This document shows positions 19,824 to 30,734 of a stretch of DNA of 64,000 nucleotides, piece by piece. The stretch lies in NCBI GenBank assembly GCA_040285825.1, contig JAUPSS010000006.1:1178001-1242000 (forward strand), given 5' to 3'. Source of the stretch: Eukaryota sp. TZLM1-RC (Eukaryota > Metamonada: BaSk clade). The first letter of the stretch is position 1, and each line of letters opens with the position of its first letter. The notes beneath the pieces are model-generated. The model was not told the origin of the DNA and did not search any database. It saw only the letters and a program-made list of their open reading frames with translations. The translations under genes were made by a program, and so were the position numbers.

Positions 19824-21559
19824 ATACGTATTGGATCACCTTTGGGTGGTTCCAATGACAACTCCGAGACTGTTAGGACTGATCCTCCTACGTCTCACTC
19901 TTCGAGTTCTTCCTCCCGAACTCCTCAGTCGGGACCAGAACAACCCTTGTCAACTGGGCCCGAGGGAAGCAATGCTTCTCCTCCTCCTGTGTTAACTCCT
20001 CCTCCGGAGATCCTGTTACACAACCCAATGTTACAAGTTCTTCCTCCCAAACTCCTCAGTTGGGAACAGAACAACCCTCTGGCGGCGAGAGAAGTGATAC
20101 TTTCTCTCAACCCTCGGGTCAAGGTTCCACTCCATCTACGGATGACGTTCCTGTGGTTCCTATCAGTCTTCCTGTTCCTCCCTCTAATGTGGAAAACTTT
20201 GTACCTCTTTCTCCTCCCCCTGGTTCTGAAGGAGAGGTTGAAGATTCCCTTTTAGGTCCTGAACAGTTCAGTACTTTAGATGAATATCTGAAGTATGTTA
20301 TCAACCAGACTGACCCTGACTCGGCTAGCAACAAGATATCTGAGCTGTTGAAGCTCAAGAGGGTAGAGCCTCCCTCTTCACCTATTGTTTGCGCTCCTGT
20401 TGCCCCTTCCACTTCTTCTACGGAAGCTCCTGGGGAAGGACAACAAGTTCTTTCTACTTCTTCTACGGAAGCTCCTGGGGAAGGACAACAAGCTCCTTCC
20501 ATTCCTTCTAGAGAAGTACCTATGGAAAGCAGCCCTCCACAACAACCAGCTCCTCCTGCAGTCCCTGCTGGTAGCCCAAATCCTACTACTCCTTCTCAAG
20601 AAGTTCCTGTAGCAGGCCTTCCTGATACTTCTGCTCCTACTACGGTAGCTCCTACAGAAGTCCATTCAACTCCATCTGTTCCTCCTTCGGGAGTTTCTAC
20701 TAGAGGAGTAATTCATGTCCCTGCAACCTCTGGCCAGACTCCTCAGCAAGGTCACGTTGTTTCTTCTATTCCTGCTGCTTGGCAGGTGCTTAGTGCTGCA
20801 CAGCCTAACACTTATCAAGCCCCAAGCCAGCCCCAGGAATCAGATTCTCCTTTCATCTCTACCCAACAGAGAACTGAAGCTCAAAACTTAGTTCTCAATG
20901 CTGGTATTGAGTTAATGCTAGGAGATCCTGCATCGATTCCTCCCAATGAACTCATTGCTGCTTTACCCCCATTTTGGGGTCCAGAAGTGGTTAATGATCA
21001 CGGCTTTAGGATCCGCAGAAGAATAGGTCCCTACTTCCCAACGGAAGAAGTAGACAATCTTACGGTTCGTTGTGACCCTCCTCCAATTTATCCTCAACGG
21101 GATACTGTTGGAGGGTTCAGAACTCCTCGTGAAGGTGTACAGAGGATCTTCGCTGGTGATGAGCTGAATCTCTTCCTCAACCGATGTAACCCATGTCCTT
21201 TCCCCAGGTTTAGCCCTGGATACAATGCCTCTCTTGATATTTATATCAATAGAGACTTCAGGACTGGATGGTGGTACACTTACACTACGAACTACCAAAG
21301 ATTGTACCTTCAAGACCGCAGACCAGACCATTGCGCGTCATATTTTGGTCCAGAACATAGAAGGAATAGGCCACTAAGGGACGCCCTGATGAATGTACAG
21401 GAGAACATTGGTGTCACCAATTCTAGTTCTCTTCTGTGGGTCAATGTTGATGGTAATGTGCAAAGTTACTATCCGAGCGATCATGACCCAGTAGAATTGA
21501 GAACTTCTGAGCCTGACCCAGTTGAGACAGACACAGTTTTTCTCATCTTTGAGCATTGA
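19800..21559 (+). CDS. gag: gag, N-terminal Pro/Ser/Thr-rich region plus unknown domain
   Basis: The frame begins in the LTR and is rich in P, S, T and Q, with two near-identical 45-bp repeats at about 20406-20495 (STEAPGEGQQ). One frame change near 20000 leads into the 20060-21559 frame. From ~20880 to 21540 lies a compact, tryptophan- and tyrosine-rich segment (RIRRRIGPYFP, NLFLNRCNPCPFP, GWWYTYTTNY) that I do not recognise as a standard capsid. Such a long N-terminal addition is unusual for gag. Confidence 0.7.
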
Positions 21560-23201
21560 GCCTCAAGATGACCAACAACAAGATGAGCCAATGGCGACTA
21601 CTGACACTGTTGAGTCAGTGCAACAATCTGTAGTTGTCCAATCTCAGGATCCATCAACTCCTTCCCAGGTTCCTCAGGACCCTAGGCTCCTAGGAGTAAC
21701 TCCTTCTAACACTCCCATAGCTCCCCAGTATTCCAACACCCTACTGATGGAAGCTATGGCGAGTTCACAAGATAGAGATAGAGATAGACAAAGAGGTGGT
21801 CGTCCTAGAAAACCCACCCTGGAAGCCAACGATATCTCTGACCCAGTAAGGATCTTGAAATTCATCGACAGATTTATTCTGTATGCTAGGACTGAGAGGA
21901 CCATTGAAGAGAGAGACATCAATGAATCTGATCCTACTCAAGTCAGACTAGCAAGAGAAGTGTCTGAATTAAGAAGGCAACTTGAGGAACGTTCTCGTCC
22001 TCCTGCCACTCCTCAATCCATAAGCAGAGAAAACCGGAACCTCCCTCTCGATCAGAGATATGGTAACCCCCTCCACGAGTGGGACCGATTCAGAGCTGCT
22101 GCTCAAGTCGACCCTCGCAGGATCGCCTCCTGTGTTACTCCAGAATGCTTGGCCGCTCTGAGAGCTCAAGGCAGGTTTTCGTCCATGTCTGATAGTATCT
22201 CAGCTATCGACAACATCAATGAGGAGCAAATATGGGAATCGATTTTACACCTCAGCCAGTATAGTACATTAGAAACGGCGAGGAATCAGTTATATAGAGT
22301 CCAGATGAATTGGAATATTCAGGACTTTAGGAATCGCTGGGGCGACTTCACAGTGAGGCTAATGAGAACGGTTTCACGAAGTACTGCCATTTCTGACGTC
22401 AGGGCAAGCGACCGTGCCTTGTATGGTCAACACTTTCTACAGCGTATTCAAAACTGGGAAATTGCAACCCATATGATCGATTCTGTTGGTATTCAGGCCA
22501 TCAGTGACAACCTGAGAACAGTATGGTCCACACCCAATGTTTGGCAACATCATACTTTACAACAATTTGTCGACATCCTTGCTGCTGAATACATGAGTTG
22601 GTGTTCAGCAAGATCCTATGACGAGCAAAGGGCCAACATCAGTGACAGCTATCAACAACATATGGGTCACTACGTTAGAGCAAACCCAAAGGACAAGAAA
22701 AGAATAGGCAAATTTAAGCCTGCGGGTTCCAGCGTCGCCCCTGCTCAACTTACCAAAAGGAGCAAGTCGCAAATTAAGAAAGAAAGAGATAAAGCTGGTC
22801 TCTGTAGATTCTGTGGTCTTCCAGGCCACTCCATTAACGAATGTCCCGACCCTGATTGCCAGCGATCCAAGCAATGGCGAGAAGCCAACCCAGATGCCGT
22901 TCGAGCATATTTGGCTAGGGGTAGTAGTAATAGTAGTAGTAGAGGCAGAGGTAGACGTAGAGGAAGAGGCAAGGGCCCTTCTAGTAGTAATAAACGTTCC
23001 CATAAATATTCTATGTTTACTATAGAGCAAGATAGCTCTCCAACAGGTAATACATCAAAGCAACGTTCAAACAAATGTTCCTTGTTTACTATAGAGCAAG
23101 ACAGCTCTCCAGCACGTAAAACACCAAACATAAAACAAACCTCAGTCTCCAACCAGTGGATTAAGTGCTTAACTAATCCTTTGACTACCCAGAATTTTTA
23201 A
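21522..23201 (+). CDS. gag: gag, capsid and CCHC zinc knuckle
   Basis: It continues gag after a shift near 21535. The middle (about 22060-22640) is helical and tryptophan-containing, as in Ty3/gypsy capsids (LETARNQLYRVQMNW). A CCHC knuckle (CRFCGLPGHSINEC) at 22801-22842 binds genomic RNA. It is followed by an Arg/Gly/Ser-rich tail and two similar FTIEQDSSP repeats. It ends with TAA at 23199-23201. Confidence 0.8.
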   Translation: MRQTQFFSSLSIEPQDDQQQDEPMATTDTVESVQQSVVVQSQDPSTPSQVPQDPRLLGVTPSNTPIAPQYSNTLLMEAMASSQDRDRDRQRGGRPRKPTLEANDISDPVRILKFIDRFILYARTERTIEERDINESDPTQVRLAREVSELRRQLEERSRPPATPQSISRENRNLPLDQRYGNPLHEWDRFRAAAQVDPRRIASCVTPECLAALRAQGRFSSMSDSISAIDNINEEQIWESILHLSQYSTLETARNQLYRVQMNWNIQDFRNRWGDFTVRLMRTVSRSTAISDVRASDRALYGQHFLQRIQNWEIATHMIDSVGIQAISDNLRTVWSTPNVWQHHTLQQFVDILAAEYMSWCSARSYDEQRANISDSYQQHMGHYVRANPKDKKRIGKFKPAGSSVAPAQLTKRSKSQIKKERDKAGLCRFCGLPGHSINECPDPDCQRSKQWREANPDAVRAYLARGSSNSSSRGRGRRRGRGKGPSSSNKRSHKYSMFTIEQDSSPTGNTSKQRSNKCSLFTIEQDSSPARKTPNIKQTSVSNQWIKCLTNPLTTQNF

Positions 23202-23202
23202 A

Positions 23203-24508
23203 ACAGCTACAACGATAGAAACACCAAATAAACCCTGTTTCATTCATGAGTTCGACTCGAACCCAGACTCAGAGTCCCACAGTGATATCTTCATGGTTCG
23301 CACCTCAGATGTCGCACGCAAAAATTTAAAATTGAAATTTTCAATAAATAACTGCGAAATAGAAGGGATCATCGACTCTGGAGCTTCGATATCAGTCATC
23401 ACTGTTGATCTAGCAGAGAGATGCAACATGGTAAAGACTAACCATTGCATAAACTTTAAGTCTGCAAACAACATCATGTCGAAGTCTTTAGGATCAGCAG
23501 AAGGCACACTGAGCTTCAGACTCGGTAGTGTAACCCAATTAGTTCATGTGAAACATAGCTTGGCCATCATTCCTGGCAACAATATGTTACTAATTGGTAG
23601 AGACCTGCTGCATCACCTAGGCTTATTGAACGATGAAGGCCTCTTCATCAAGATGGATGAGGAACATCGTACATTACTTCTGCCTGAGGCTGAATTCGAC
23701 CATCGAATCTCCCAAGTCTCAGATGTCGTCAACGTCCCCAGACGTTGGTTGGAGCACATACAGTCTTCTGGTTGTACTATTAACCTCGACTGTGACAACG
23801 ACAAGAAGACCTTACTTCTAACCTTGAAAGAGTTCGAAGAGACATTCACCCTTAAGCCGCATGCTGATGGGATTGACTGTCCTCCAATGGAGATCAACTT
23901 TCACGATGAAAGTATTCGAGTCAGACGACCCCCTCGTAGGTTAAACCCCGAGAAACAGAAAGTCGCCGAACAGATCTTCGATGAACTCGTCGAGTCTGGA
24001 TTTGCTGTACCATCGAACCATGAGTTCAGCTCTCCAGTATGTCTTGTGGTATACCCTGATCATCGTAAGCCTCGTCTTACTGGTGATTACAGCGGCAAGG
24101 ACGGAGTCAACGCCAACACTATTCCCGTTGAACCTAATCTCCCCAGAATATCCGATGTGCTAGTCTTCCTTTCAGAAGCCAATTTCATCGGTACCCTTGA
24201 CCTCCCCAAAGCCTTTTGGCAACTAAAAATTGCAGAAAAGGACTGGGAGAAGACTGCCTTAAGCATCCCTGGCAAAAAGCATCATGTTTAAACGTGCTGC
24301 TTTCGGCCTCAAGAACGTTCCTGCAGTTTTCCAGAACGTTATGGCAGACATCTTCTCCGGAGACGGTGTATTCATCTATATAGATGACATCATTATAGTA
24401 GGTAGAACTTTCAACGAGTTCCTCGGACGTCTAAGACGTGTCCTCGAGAAGGCTCGAACCCGTAGAGTTAGCCTTGGACTGCCCAAGTGCCATTTTTGTG
24501 TCCTCTAG
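23203..24508 (+). CDS. pol: pol: aspartic protease and reverse transcriptase fingers/palm
   Basis: Protease: IIDSGASISVI with the catalytic aspartate (~23370), later LLIGRDLL. Reverse transcriptase: PRLTGDYSG, FIGTLDLPKAFWQL, FGLKNVPAVFQ and the active site YIDDIIIVG (~24377). Pol is in the +1 frame relative to gag, as in Ty3, and overlaps its stop. Another change near 24286 separates two pol frames (23293-24291 and 24284-24508). Confidence 0.85.
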
Positions 24509-25217
24509 ACACCCAATAAAGATCCTTGGTAGCAGATTCCAACACAAAACCAGGACCATTGATCCTACACGCACAGAGTCTTTACTGAATCTTCCCAGAC
24601 CTAAGACTGTGAAAGACGCCCGTAGCCTTATCGGCTCAGTCAACTTCATTAGGGAATGGCTTCCCCAGGTAACCAAGCATGTTGCCCCGATCATCAAACT
24701 AACACACGGCAAACCACGTCGCCTGCAGTGGAAAGACACTCACGACCACCATTTAGCCGAAATCAAACGCCTGATCGCGGAGCATATGCCTCTAAACTTA
24801 CCTCCGGTGGATAACCAAGTACTAATTAGTTGCGATGCCTCTGATATAGCAGTTGGCGGCGTGATTTGGGAACAATTAGAACCCACTAAGGACCCTGGTA
24901 CTTCCTTACTCAATAGGAAATGTAGACCAATCAGCTTCTTCAGCAGATTGTTGACTAACTCCCAGCAGAACTGGCCCACGGTACAGAAAGAGCTTTACGC
25001 TATCCTTCTCATGCTTACCGAAAGTGGCTTCGAGAACTACCTCAAAGGAAGGCGCCTGATCATTTTCACAGATCACCAAAACCTTACTTACATGCTCACC
25101 GCTCCGAACAAAAACAGAATAGTCAGAAGGTGGCTTCCCATCTTTTCTGAGTTCCTATTCGACATAGTTCATACAAAAGGGAAGAGAACCATTGGGCAGA
25201 CATGCTATCTAGGATAG
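24438..25217 (+). CDS. pol: pol: reverse transcriptase thumb and RNase H
   Basis: It picks up at CHF/VSSRHPIKILG after an extra T in a T5 run near 24495. RNase H motifs: LISCDASDIAVGGVIW, then a WPTVQKELYAIL helix, then FTDHQNLTYML. The expected HWADMLSR end lies in a different frame at 25202, after a shift near 25180. Confidence 0.85.
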   Translation: MSSRRLEPVELALDCPSAIFVSSRHPIKILGSRFQHKTRTIDPTRTESLLNLPRPKTVKDARSLIGSVNFIREWLPQVTKHVAPIIKLTHGKPRRLQWKDTHDHHLAEIKRLIAEHMPLNLPPVDNQVLISCDASDIAVGGVIWEQLEPTKDPGTSLLNRKCRPISFFSRLLTNSQQNWPTVQKELYAILLMLTESGFENYLKGRRLIIFTDHQNLTYMLTAPNKNRIVRRWLPIFSEFLFDIVHTKGKRTIGQTCYLG

Positions 25218-26291
25218 TACCGCCCCAAGACAATCATACCATCAACCATCTGGTACATTCTAATGACCAAGAGTTTCACCCTATCTACTACACAAATAGG
25301 ATTGACGAAACTGAGTCAGAGAGATGCTTCGTTGAAGATCTCCATACATTTGAGAAGGTGCTCATCCTTCAAGACAGATGCTCCAATGACCTTCCACTCT
25401 TCGAGCCATGGCTCTGCAAGATCAGGTCCGAACAAAAAGCGAGCCCTCGCTAACCAGGACACCTCATTTAACAACTGTACTTTGGATAGTCGTCTAGATC
25501 TTTATCTGACTCCAGAGCACAAGATCGTGATTCCTCAATCACTGGTTAAGGATACGCTTAACCTTCTACATGGACTCCCGCAAGGTGGCCACCCCAGTAA
25601 GGCAGAAAGTCTCCTCAGACTCAAGAACAGCGACTACTGGTGGCCTAACATGCTTTCAGACATGACCAAGCACGTCCAAGAATGCCCCTCCTGTCAGAAG
25701 ACAGCAGCAGTCCCCAAACTGCATGTCCCTACAACTGGTTCCTTGTGGGCTGACAGACCATTCGCAAGAGTTAACGTCGACGTCATTGGTCCTCTTCCTG
25801 AAGATCAAGACGGCCACAGATACATTCTTGTATTTGTGGATAGCTTCACGAGGTTCACTATCATAGTCCCCCTCAAAGAACTCAACGCCAACCTTACCGC
25901 TGACGCTCTCATATGGAAGGTATGCGCGATATTCGGGATCCCGTTCATAGTTCATAGTGACAACGGTCCTGAGTTCTCTAAAGCTGTCTTCGACGCTCTA
26001 TGTGAGTTTTTGGGCATAGAGGTCTCAAAGTCCGTCCCTCACTTCTCTCAGTCCAACGGTTTAGTCGAACGCCGTCACCGTGACATTTTGCAGAATTTGA
26101 GGAAGCTGCTCGTAGATTTTAACGCCTACGACGCATGGTCAGAGTACATACCCTATGTACAATTGTTAATCAACTCATCCAAGAGTTCGATTACAGGTTA
26201 CTCACCATACGAGCTCATGTTTGGTTCAGATTTTAGCCCAAGAGCTGACCCCGGCAAAAATCATAGAGACCCTCGAAAGCTCAACGTCTGA
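25202..26291 (+). CDS. pol: pol: integrase
   Basis: After a second shift near 25435 it encodes the H2C2 zinc domain (HGLPQGGH...CPSCQK), then the DDE core: D in NVDVIGPLP, D in VHSDNGPEFS and E in SNGLVERRHRD. The residues for strand transfer are all present. It ends at 26291 after a shift near 26250. Confidence 0.85.
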
Positions 26292-26904
26292 ATCAACCTA
26301 CATCAACAACATTCAATCCAAATTTGCCAGATTGAAGAAGAAACAGGAGGAAGCAGAGCTCCGTCAAGCTTCCAAGGCTCCTCCTCGTGATTCCCAAATC
26401 GAAGCCAACCCTTTCTCTCCTGGCCAATTGGTAAAACGAGCTTCGTCTTCCACTGCTAAGTTACATGGTAACTACAAAGGACCATTCTTAGTTATCGACA
26501 CACCCTCTACCTCCACAGCTGACATCAAGAACCTGTGTACTGGTATGGTTGTTAAAGCCAGTGTGAAGCACCTCCAACCTTGGCATTCCAGTTTACCAGT
26601 AGATGATGAATTTCACTCCTGGGTTGCTGCTGGCGATGCAGAAGAGCACGTGATCCAGAAAGTCCTCAGTCAGGATGGTGATTACTGTCAAGTCCAATGG
26701 CCTGGCAATCATATTACCACTGAGCTGGTTTCGACTGTTCAAAACACCTCTGCCTATAAAGAATTCTCCAAGTCTGTTTCTAATACTCGCTCTCGTCCTT
26801 CACGCCGTAAACGTCGTTCTGTTAATATTAACAATAATGTTAATCCAACTCCTATCAGGCCTCGACGCTCGAAAAGAAGAAAGGGCAGTGTTAGCCTTGG
26901 ATAA
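26221..26904 (+). CDS. pol: pol: integrase C-terminus with chromodomain-like segment
   Basis: It contains the GPF-like region (LHGNYKGPFLVID) followed by a segment (EEHVIQKVLSQDGDYCQVQWPG) whose hydrophobic pattern resembles a chromodomain. It then has a highly basic tail running into the 3' LTR. Chromodomains direct integration to modified histones in chromoviruses; here this is a resemblance, not proof. Confidence 0.65.
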   Translation: MVQILAQELTPAKIIETLESSTSESTYINNIQSKFARLKKKQEEAELRQASKAPPRDSQIEANPFSPGQLVKRASSSTAKLHGNYKGPFLVIDTPSTSTADIKNLCTGMVVKASVKHLQPWHSSLPVDDEFHSWVAAGDAEEHVIQKVLSQDGDYCQVQWPGNHITTELVSTVQNTSAYKEFSKSVSNTRSRPSRRKRRSVNINNNVNPTPIRPRRSKRRKGSVSLG

Positions 26905-27044
26905 TATTTATAATAGTTTATTTATAGTTTACTAATAGTATTTGTATTTATTGCGCCTATGCGCTTAAGTTTAGGGAAATCCTTATTTCCCTGTAATAAA
27001 TTACATTTAAGGTATACTCAATGTCTAACCCCCACAGATCATCA
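26889..27044 (+). repeat. 3' LTR (156 bp)
   Basis: Identical by eye to 19668-19823. Followed by TCTT(T), matching the bases before the 5' LTR. Confidence 0.92.
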
Positions 27045-27522
27045 TCTTTCTCTTATTTAAATTCTTGCTATTGATTTAATTTTTTAAGTATTGGTGTGTT
27101 TATTAAACAAACTGTTTGTTTCAAGAATTAAATATTTTCAAGTATTCAAAAAATTTGAACAAAAACAGATAAAGAAAAATTGGTGACACTCACAACTCAA
27201 TTGATTAATTGCAGGTTAAATAGCAAACATTGTACTTCTCCTTTTCAATCTACATTTTAGAATTTATTTCAACTTTTTAGTAATACAAATTTTTCTTTTC
27301 TTATTTTTATTCAAAATCATATTGAATTGTAGCTAAATTTGCAAACTAATTGAGGATAATAAAAATAATTTTAAGCTTCAACTTTCCTGATTATTAAATT
27401 TACCCTTGAAATTAGAAAAACAATAGAGTTATTATTACATAAAGCAAAAATTATGTGTTTAATTCATATTAATTGTTGTTTTATTCCAGAAAATAATTAC
27501 AAAAAACCAATTTATTTACAAA
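27045..27522. other. 3' flank of the 27.5-kb RING/B-box gene
   Basis: About 27290-27522, reverse-complemented, matches the 3' flank of the RING/B-box gene at 54543-54770. The duplicated unit therefore includes non-coding DNA downstream of the stop. Confidence 0.6.
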
Positions 27523-29070
27523 CTAAATCCCTTTACTAGCCCATACAACAGAATTGGCAATCAACCTGTGACCATCAGTTGAGCTTTGCCAGCCAGCACC
27601 TGCAAGATCACTACTATAACAAAGACAACCAAACTCCACAATTCTACCGTGTCCTATTTCATTCTTTGCAATTAAAGGACTTCCATTGAACACAATTGCC
27701 AACAAGGTTCCATTGACAAGTTGGGCATCTTTACGAGCAGAAGGAACAGCAAAAGAGTTGACATTTGTGAATATTGGGTCGTTTGACTTTGTTTTAACAA
27801 TGTTTTGTTGTGATCCAAGTTCAGTAGAATTACCCCCACTAAAGCAAGAGTAATTAAACCATTGGGGGCTTGATGATGGATAGAAGTTGAACAATACCAA
27901 ACCTTTACCAGCTTCTAACAGCTGGTTGAGGTATTGGCCTGGACCTCGGACATGAGAAGGATCTAAAACCACAACATCAAAAGGTTCAAGTTGATTGTAA
28001 TTGTTGATGGCGTTACCACTTGAATTAATAACAACTTCTAAATCCCCCCAATTTTCAGTTAAACCTTTATTAAGCTTGGTGGTTAGGTCGTTGATGGTAG
28101 CTGAAAGAACCCAAACCCCAACACGAATCCTTCTTTTTCTGTTACCTCTGAAACCATTATCAACAGCATTGGACTGAACTCTGGATTGCACACCGCCGAA
28201 TTTAGCATTTCCAGCAACCCTATTGACCTTTTTCACCATGTCATTATACCTCTTCTGCATTCTATCCAAATGATCCTTTCCTTTTGAAATCATAGATGAA
28301 AGTTCAGCTTCGATATCAGGAACTTCAACATTGAGTGAAACCACTTGGCCAGAGTAGAAAACATCAGCGGTTGGTTCTCTGAAACAAGACTCAACAGAAG
28401 AAGTGAAGAGGGAAAGACATTGGGAGGAGGTTGTGTTTATGGATGCATTAACTTCATTGGTTACATTCTTGGCTTCATCAACGCACTGTTGGAGGTAATT
28501 GTTGAGAGTAGTGACCTTATCAGTATACCTTTCAATGGCTTGGACAAGAGGCATCATTTTCTCATGAGAGGAGTGGCCATCCAAAAGCGAACAATCTACA
28601 CAGACAGCAACAGAACATTGGGGGCAAAAGTACTCCAAAATCTTAGTTGGGTGCTTGGTACATTTGACAGGACCTAGTGAACGTTCTTCCATCGGAACAA
28701 CATGGTGATGGCTAAGAGCTCTACGATGGATATTGGATGAACAGGAGTCGCAGAACATGGCTACACATTCTTGGCAGACCACGGTGGCATTGGAAGAGTC
28801 ACATTCTTGGCACAGCTTTGACCTGGGTTGTTGATGTTGTTCAATGGCCTCGCGCATTTTGATGTTCTCGCGCAAGGTTCTGGCATCGACTGCTGCACGG
28901 CATTCCGGACAACTTCTACTGTACAGTAGAACCGGACGGAGACACCTTTCCAGACATGCACTATGTCCACAAGGGAGAGTACAAGGCTTTTCCATGATGT
29001 CAAGACATATCGCACAGTTCATCCATTCCATTGTGCAGGATGATGGATAATCAAAATATTGAATGGACAA
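27523..29070 (-). CDS. RING/B-box protein with C-terminal Rossmann-like domain (short form)
   Basis: An intact 515-residue frame; starts at M13 or M16 (ATGs before CAICLDIMEKP) are more likely than M1. Order: RING (CAIC, CGHSACLERC, CPEC), B-box 1 (CQEC...CDSCSSNIH), B-box 2 (CTKH...CVDCSLLDGH), a helical coiled-coil segment, a basic linker (FRGNRKRR), then the ~200-residue C-terminal domain starting VGVWVLS. The C-terminal domain is nearly identical to that of the 52.5-kb gene, but the N-terminal half is much more diverged and the ~190-residue middle region is missing. The TRIM-like half predicts an E3 ubiquitin ligase. The C-terminal domain resembles bacterial glutamine-amidotransferase/ThuA-like folds (GKGLVLFN, ISSTDG-type end). 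Confidence 0.85.
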   Translation of the reverse strand: MSIQYFDYPSSCTMEWMNCAICLDIMEKPCTLPCGHSACLERCLRPVLLYSRSCPECRAAVDARTLRENIKMREAIEQHQQPRSKLCQECDSSNATVVCQECVAMFCDSCSSNIHRRALSHHHVVPMEERSLGPVKCTKHPTKILEYFCPQCSVAVCVDCSLLDGHSSHEKMMPLVQAIERYTDKVTTLNNYLQQCVDEAKNVTNEVNASINTTSSQCLSLFTSSVESCFREPTADVFYSGQVVSLNVEVPDIEAELSSMISKGKDHLDRMQKRYNDMVKKVNRVAGNAKFGGVQSRVQSNAVDNGFRGNRKRRIRVGVWVLSATINDLTTKLNKGLTENWGDLEVVINSSGNAINNYNQLEPFDVVVLDPSHVRGPGQYLNQLLEAGKGLVLFNFYPSSSPQWFNYSCFSGGNSTELGSQQNIVKTKSNDPIFTNVNSFAVPSARKDAQLVNGTLLAIVFNGSPLIAKNEIGHGRIVEFGCLCYSSDLAGAGWQSSTDGHRLIANSVVWASKGI

Positions 29071-30055
29071 TTATCAAACTTCAAATTGACATTTCTCGTC
29101 TGGATTTGGTAATTAACGAAGTTGTCAATGTCAACTGGTCACAATTGGTTCGAGTTCATGTATTCCATCTGGTTCCATAATCCAAACACTCCAACTTTGA
29201 CAATATAAACTTTGAGGGTTCAGTAATTAATAGCCTCCCATTATTTTATAAATACTGAATTCATTGTGTTTGTGTCAACTCTTCCTTTATTTCCGCTGTT
29301 TATTTTTAAAATAGATTTCAATAATTAGAAACGATATGGCCAGGATGAATGCATTAGACAAACACGATGCATGTTCCCAGCATCTCATTCTTATCTCCGT
29401 CCATCCGAATTGATTATACAACAGATCATTATAGGAAAAAGAATCTTTATAGACCAGAATTTTGATAAAAACAACAGCAAAAAGACATTTAAAAAAGTCA
29501 CACTTTCAGAGGCTAACAGTTCAACATGAATTTATTAATTATTTCTTGTACTTTTGACTTACAGTGATTTTTTGGGTTTCTCAGTGGATTTTTGTTGAAC
29601 TTTATGACTGGCTCGACTTTAATTGATTTCCATCATCCACGCAATTGAAAATTCTTTAAATTTTTGTTCTTAAATTCCTTTTTTGTTGTTTATTAAAATT
29701 TTGACGAACGGACCTAATCTTCATAGATAAAAGAATGGTTTTGTGTGAGGTCAGCTTGACTTTCTGAGTAGATGTGTTATTTGGAGTGTTATAAATTCAA
29801 CATCAATATTTTTTGATTTTTATTGATTTCTCAACCGTTTTCTGTCGTTTGGATTGATAATTTGTGATGGTTCTACTATGAGATCCTGTATGTGACTTTG
29901 GTGACTGTGGAACTTAAATTGTATCCTTAAAAACACAGCGTAAGCTCAAAACAAGCCAAAAACTAATCAATTATGGCTTTCAAGTGTTATTGTTATAACC
30001 CTCAACCATCAAGAAATTGATTGGATATTGGCCATTGTATTCAACACAGCGATGT
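29071..30055. other. intergenic region
   Basis: No coding family, RNA gene or repeat recognised in this AT-rich kilobase. Confidence 0.5.
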
Positions 30056-30059
30056 ACAG

Positions 30060-30150
30060 CTAGTTCAATTGGTAGCTTCAGCATTTTAAATACCAACTCC
30101 GTTAATCCTTGTAATTCTACTAACAAACATTTCACAAATTCTGATCGCAC
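30060..30150 (+). mobile_element. LINE family B scrap
   Basis: It reads GSFSILNTNSVNPCNSTNKHFTNSD, matching the nuclease region of family B. Confidence 0.6.
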
Positions 30151-30284
30151 CTTTGACTTCCAGAATTTCAGTGAGCACTACTGGAATTCTTTAAGTAATT
30201 CATTAAGAATTTGAACTCCAATGGCATGATTCTAATGTAAATGATTTTCTTCTTGTTTGGGAAAATACAAAATGCTTTTTTATA

Positions 30285-30655
30285 TATTGAATTTGCACAC
30301 TTGATTAAATTAAATCATAACTAATGGGACGACTATCATTAAACCAAGATTTCCTCTACAAAATCTTGATTTGCTTGCTGTCTAGCTAAAGCTTCTCTAA
30401 TTCGATTGAAAAACCGCGGTAATCTATTGATAATGGCAAATTGAATCCGTGAACGCCATAAAAAAATATCAAATCTTTTCATTGTTTTTTCTTTCACCAT
30501 TTTTTGGAAGTCATCCAAAAAAGTTTCTGCTTCAACTGATAATCTTCCATTTATCGAAAATGGGAAAGCAATAAAAACCAGCTGTGTATTTCTATCGATA
30601 TTTGCATCTTCAATTTCTTTATCATATTTTCTATGTTTTTCTTTTGCTTTAAAAT
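30285..30655 (-). mobile_element. LINE family A 3' fragment
   Basis: It matches the last ~370 bases of family A almost perfectly. It is truncated at 30655, where the 3' flank of the RING/B-box pseudogene begins. The high similarity to the 34.5-kb copy suggests a young insertion. Confidence 0.85.
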
Positions 30656-30734
30656 CTATAGAGTTATTACTACAAAAACAAAAATTATTGTTTTACTCCA
30701 GAAAAAATTACCGAAAAACCAATTTATTTACAAA

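Larger units (their letters stand above)
19668..27044 (+). mobile_element. Ty3/gypsy-type LTR retrotransposon, possibly a chromovirus
   Basis: A 7.4-kb element bounded by two 156-bp direct repeats, flanked by TCTT (or TCTTT, shifting the LTR edge by one base). The internal order is gag, protease, reverse transcriptase, RNase H, integrase, then a chromodomain-like end. This order defines Ty3/gypsy (Metaviridae). The LTRs look identical by eye, implying recent insertion. The coding region nevertheless changes frame about eight times, always by small indels and without in-frame nonsense substitutions. Confidence 0.93.

Noticed and set aside
20119-20665. Minus-strand open frames of 95-127 codons opposite gag
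   Set aside because: They mirror the Pro/Ser-rich gag codons and have Arg/Ser-rich composition with no motif.
22605-23152. Minus-strand open frames of 135-141 codons
   Set aside because: They lie opposite the gag zinc-knuckle region, which has clear coding motifs on the plus strand.
30052-30120. tRNA-like A box (TAGTTCAATTGGTAG)
   Set aside because: No acceptor stem, anticodon arm or B box at the right distance.
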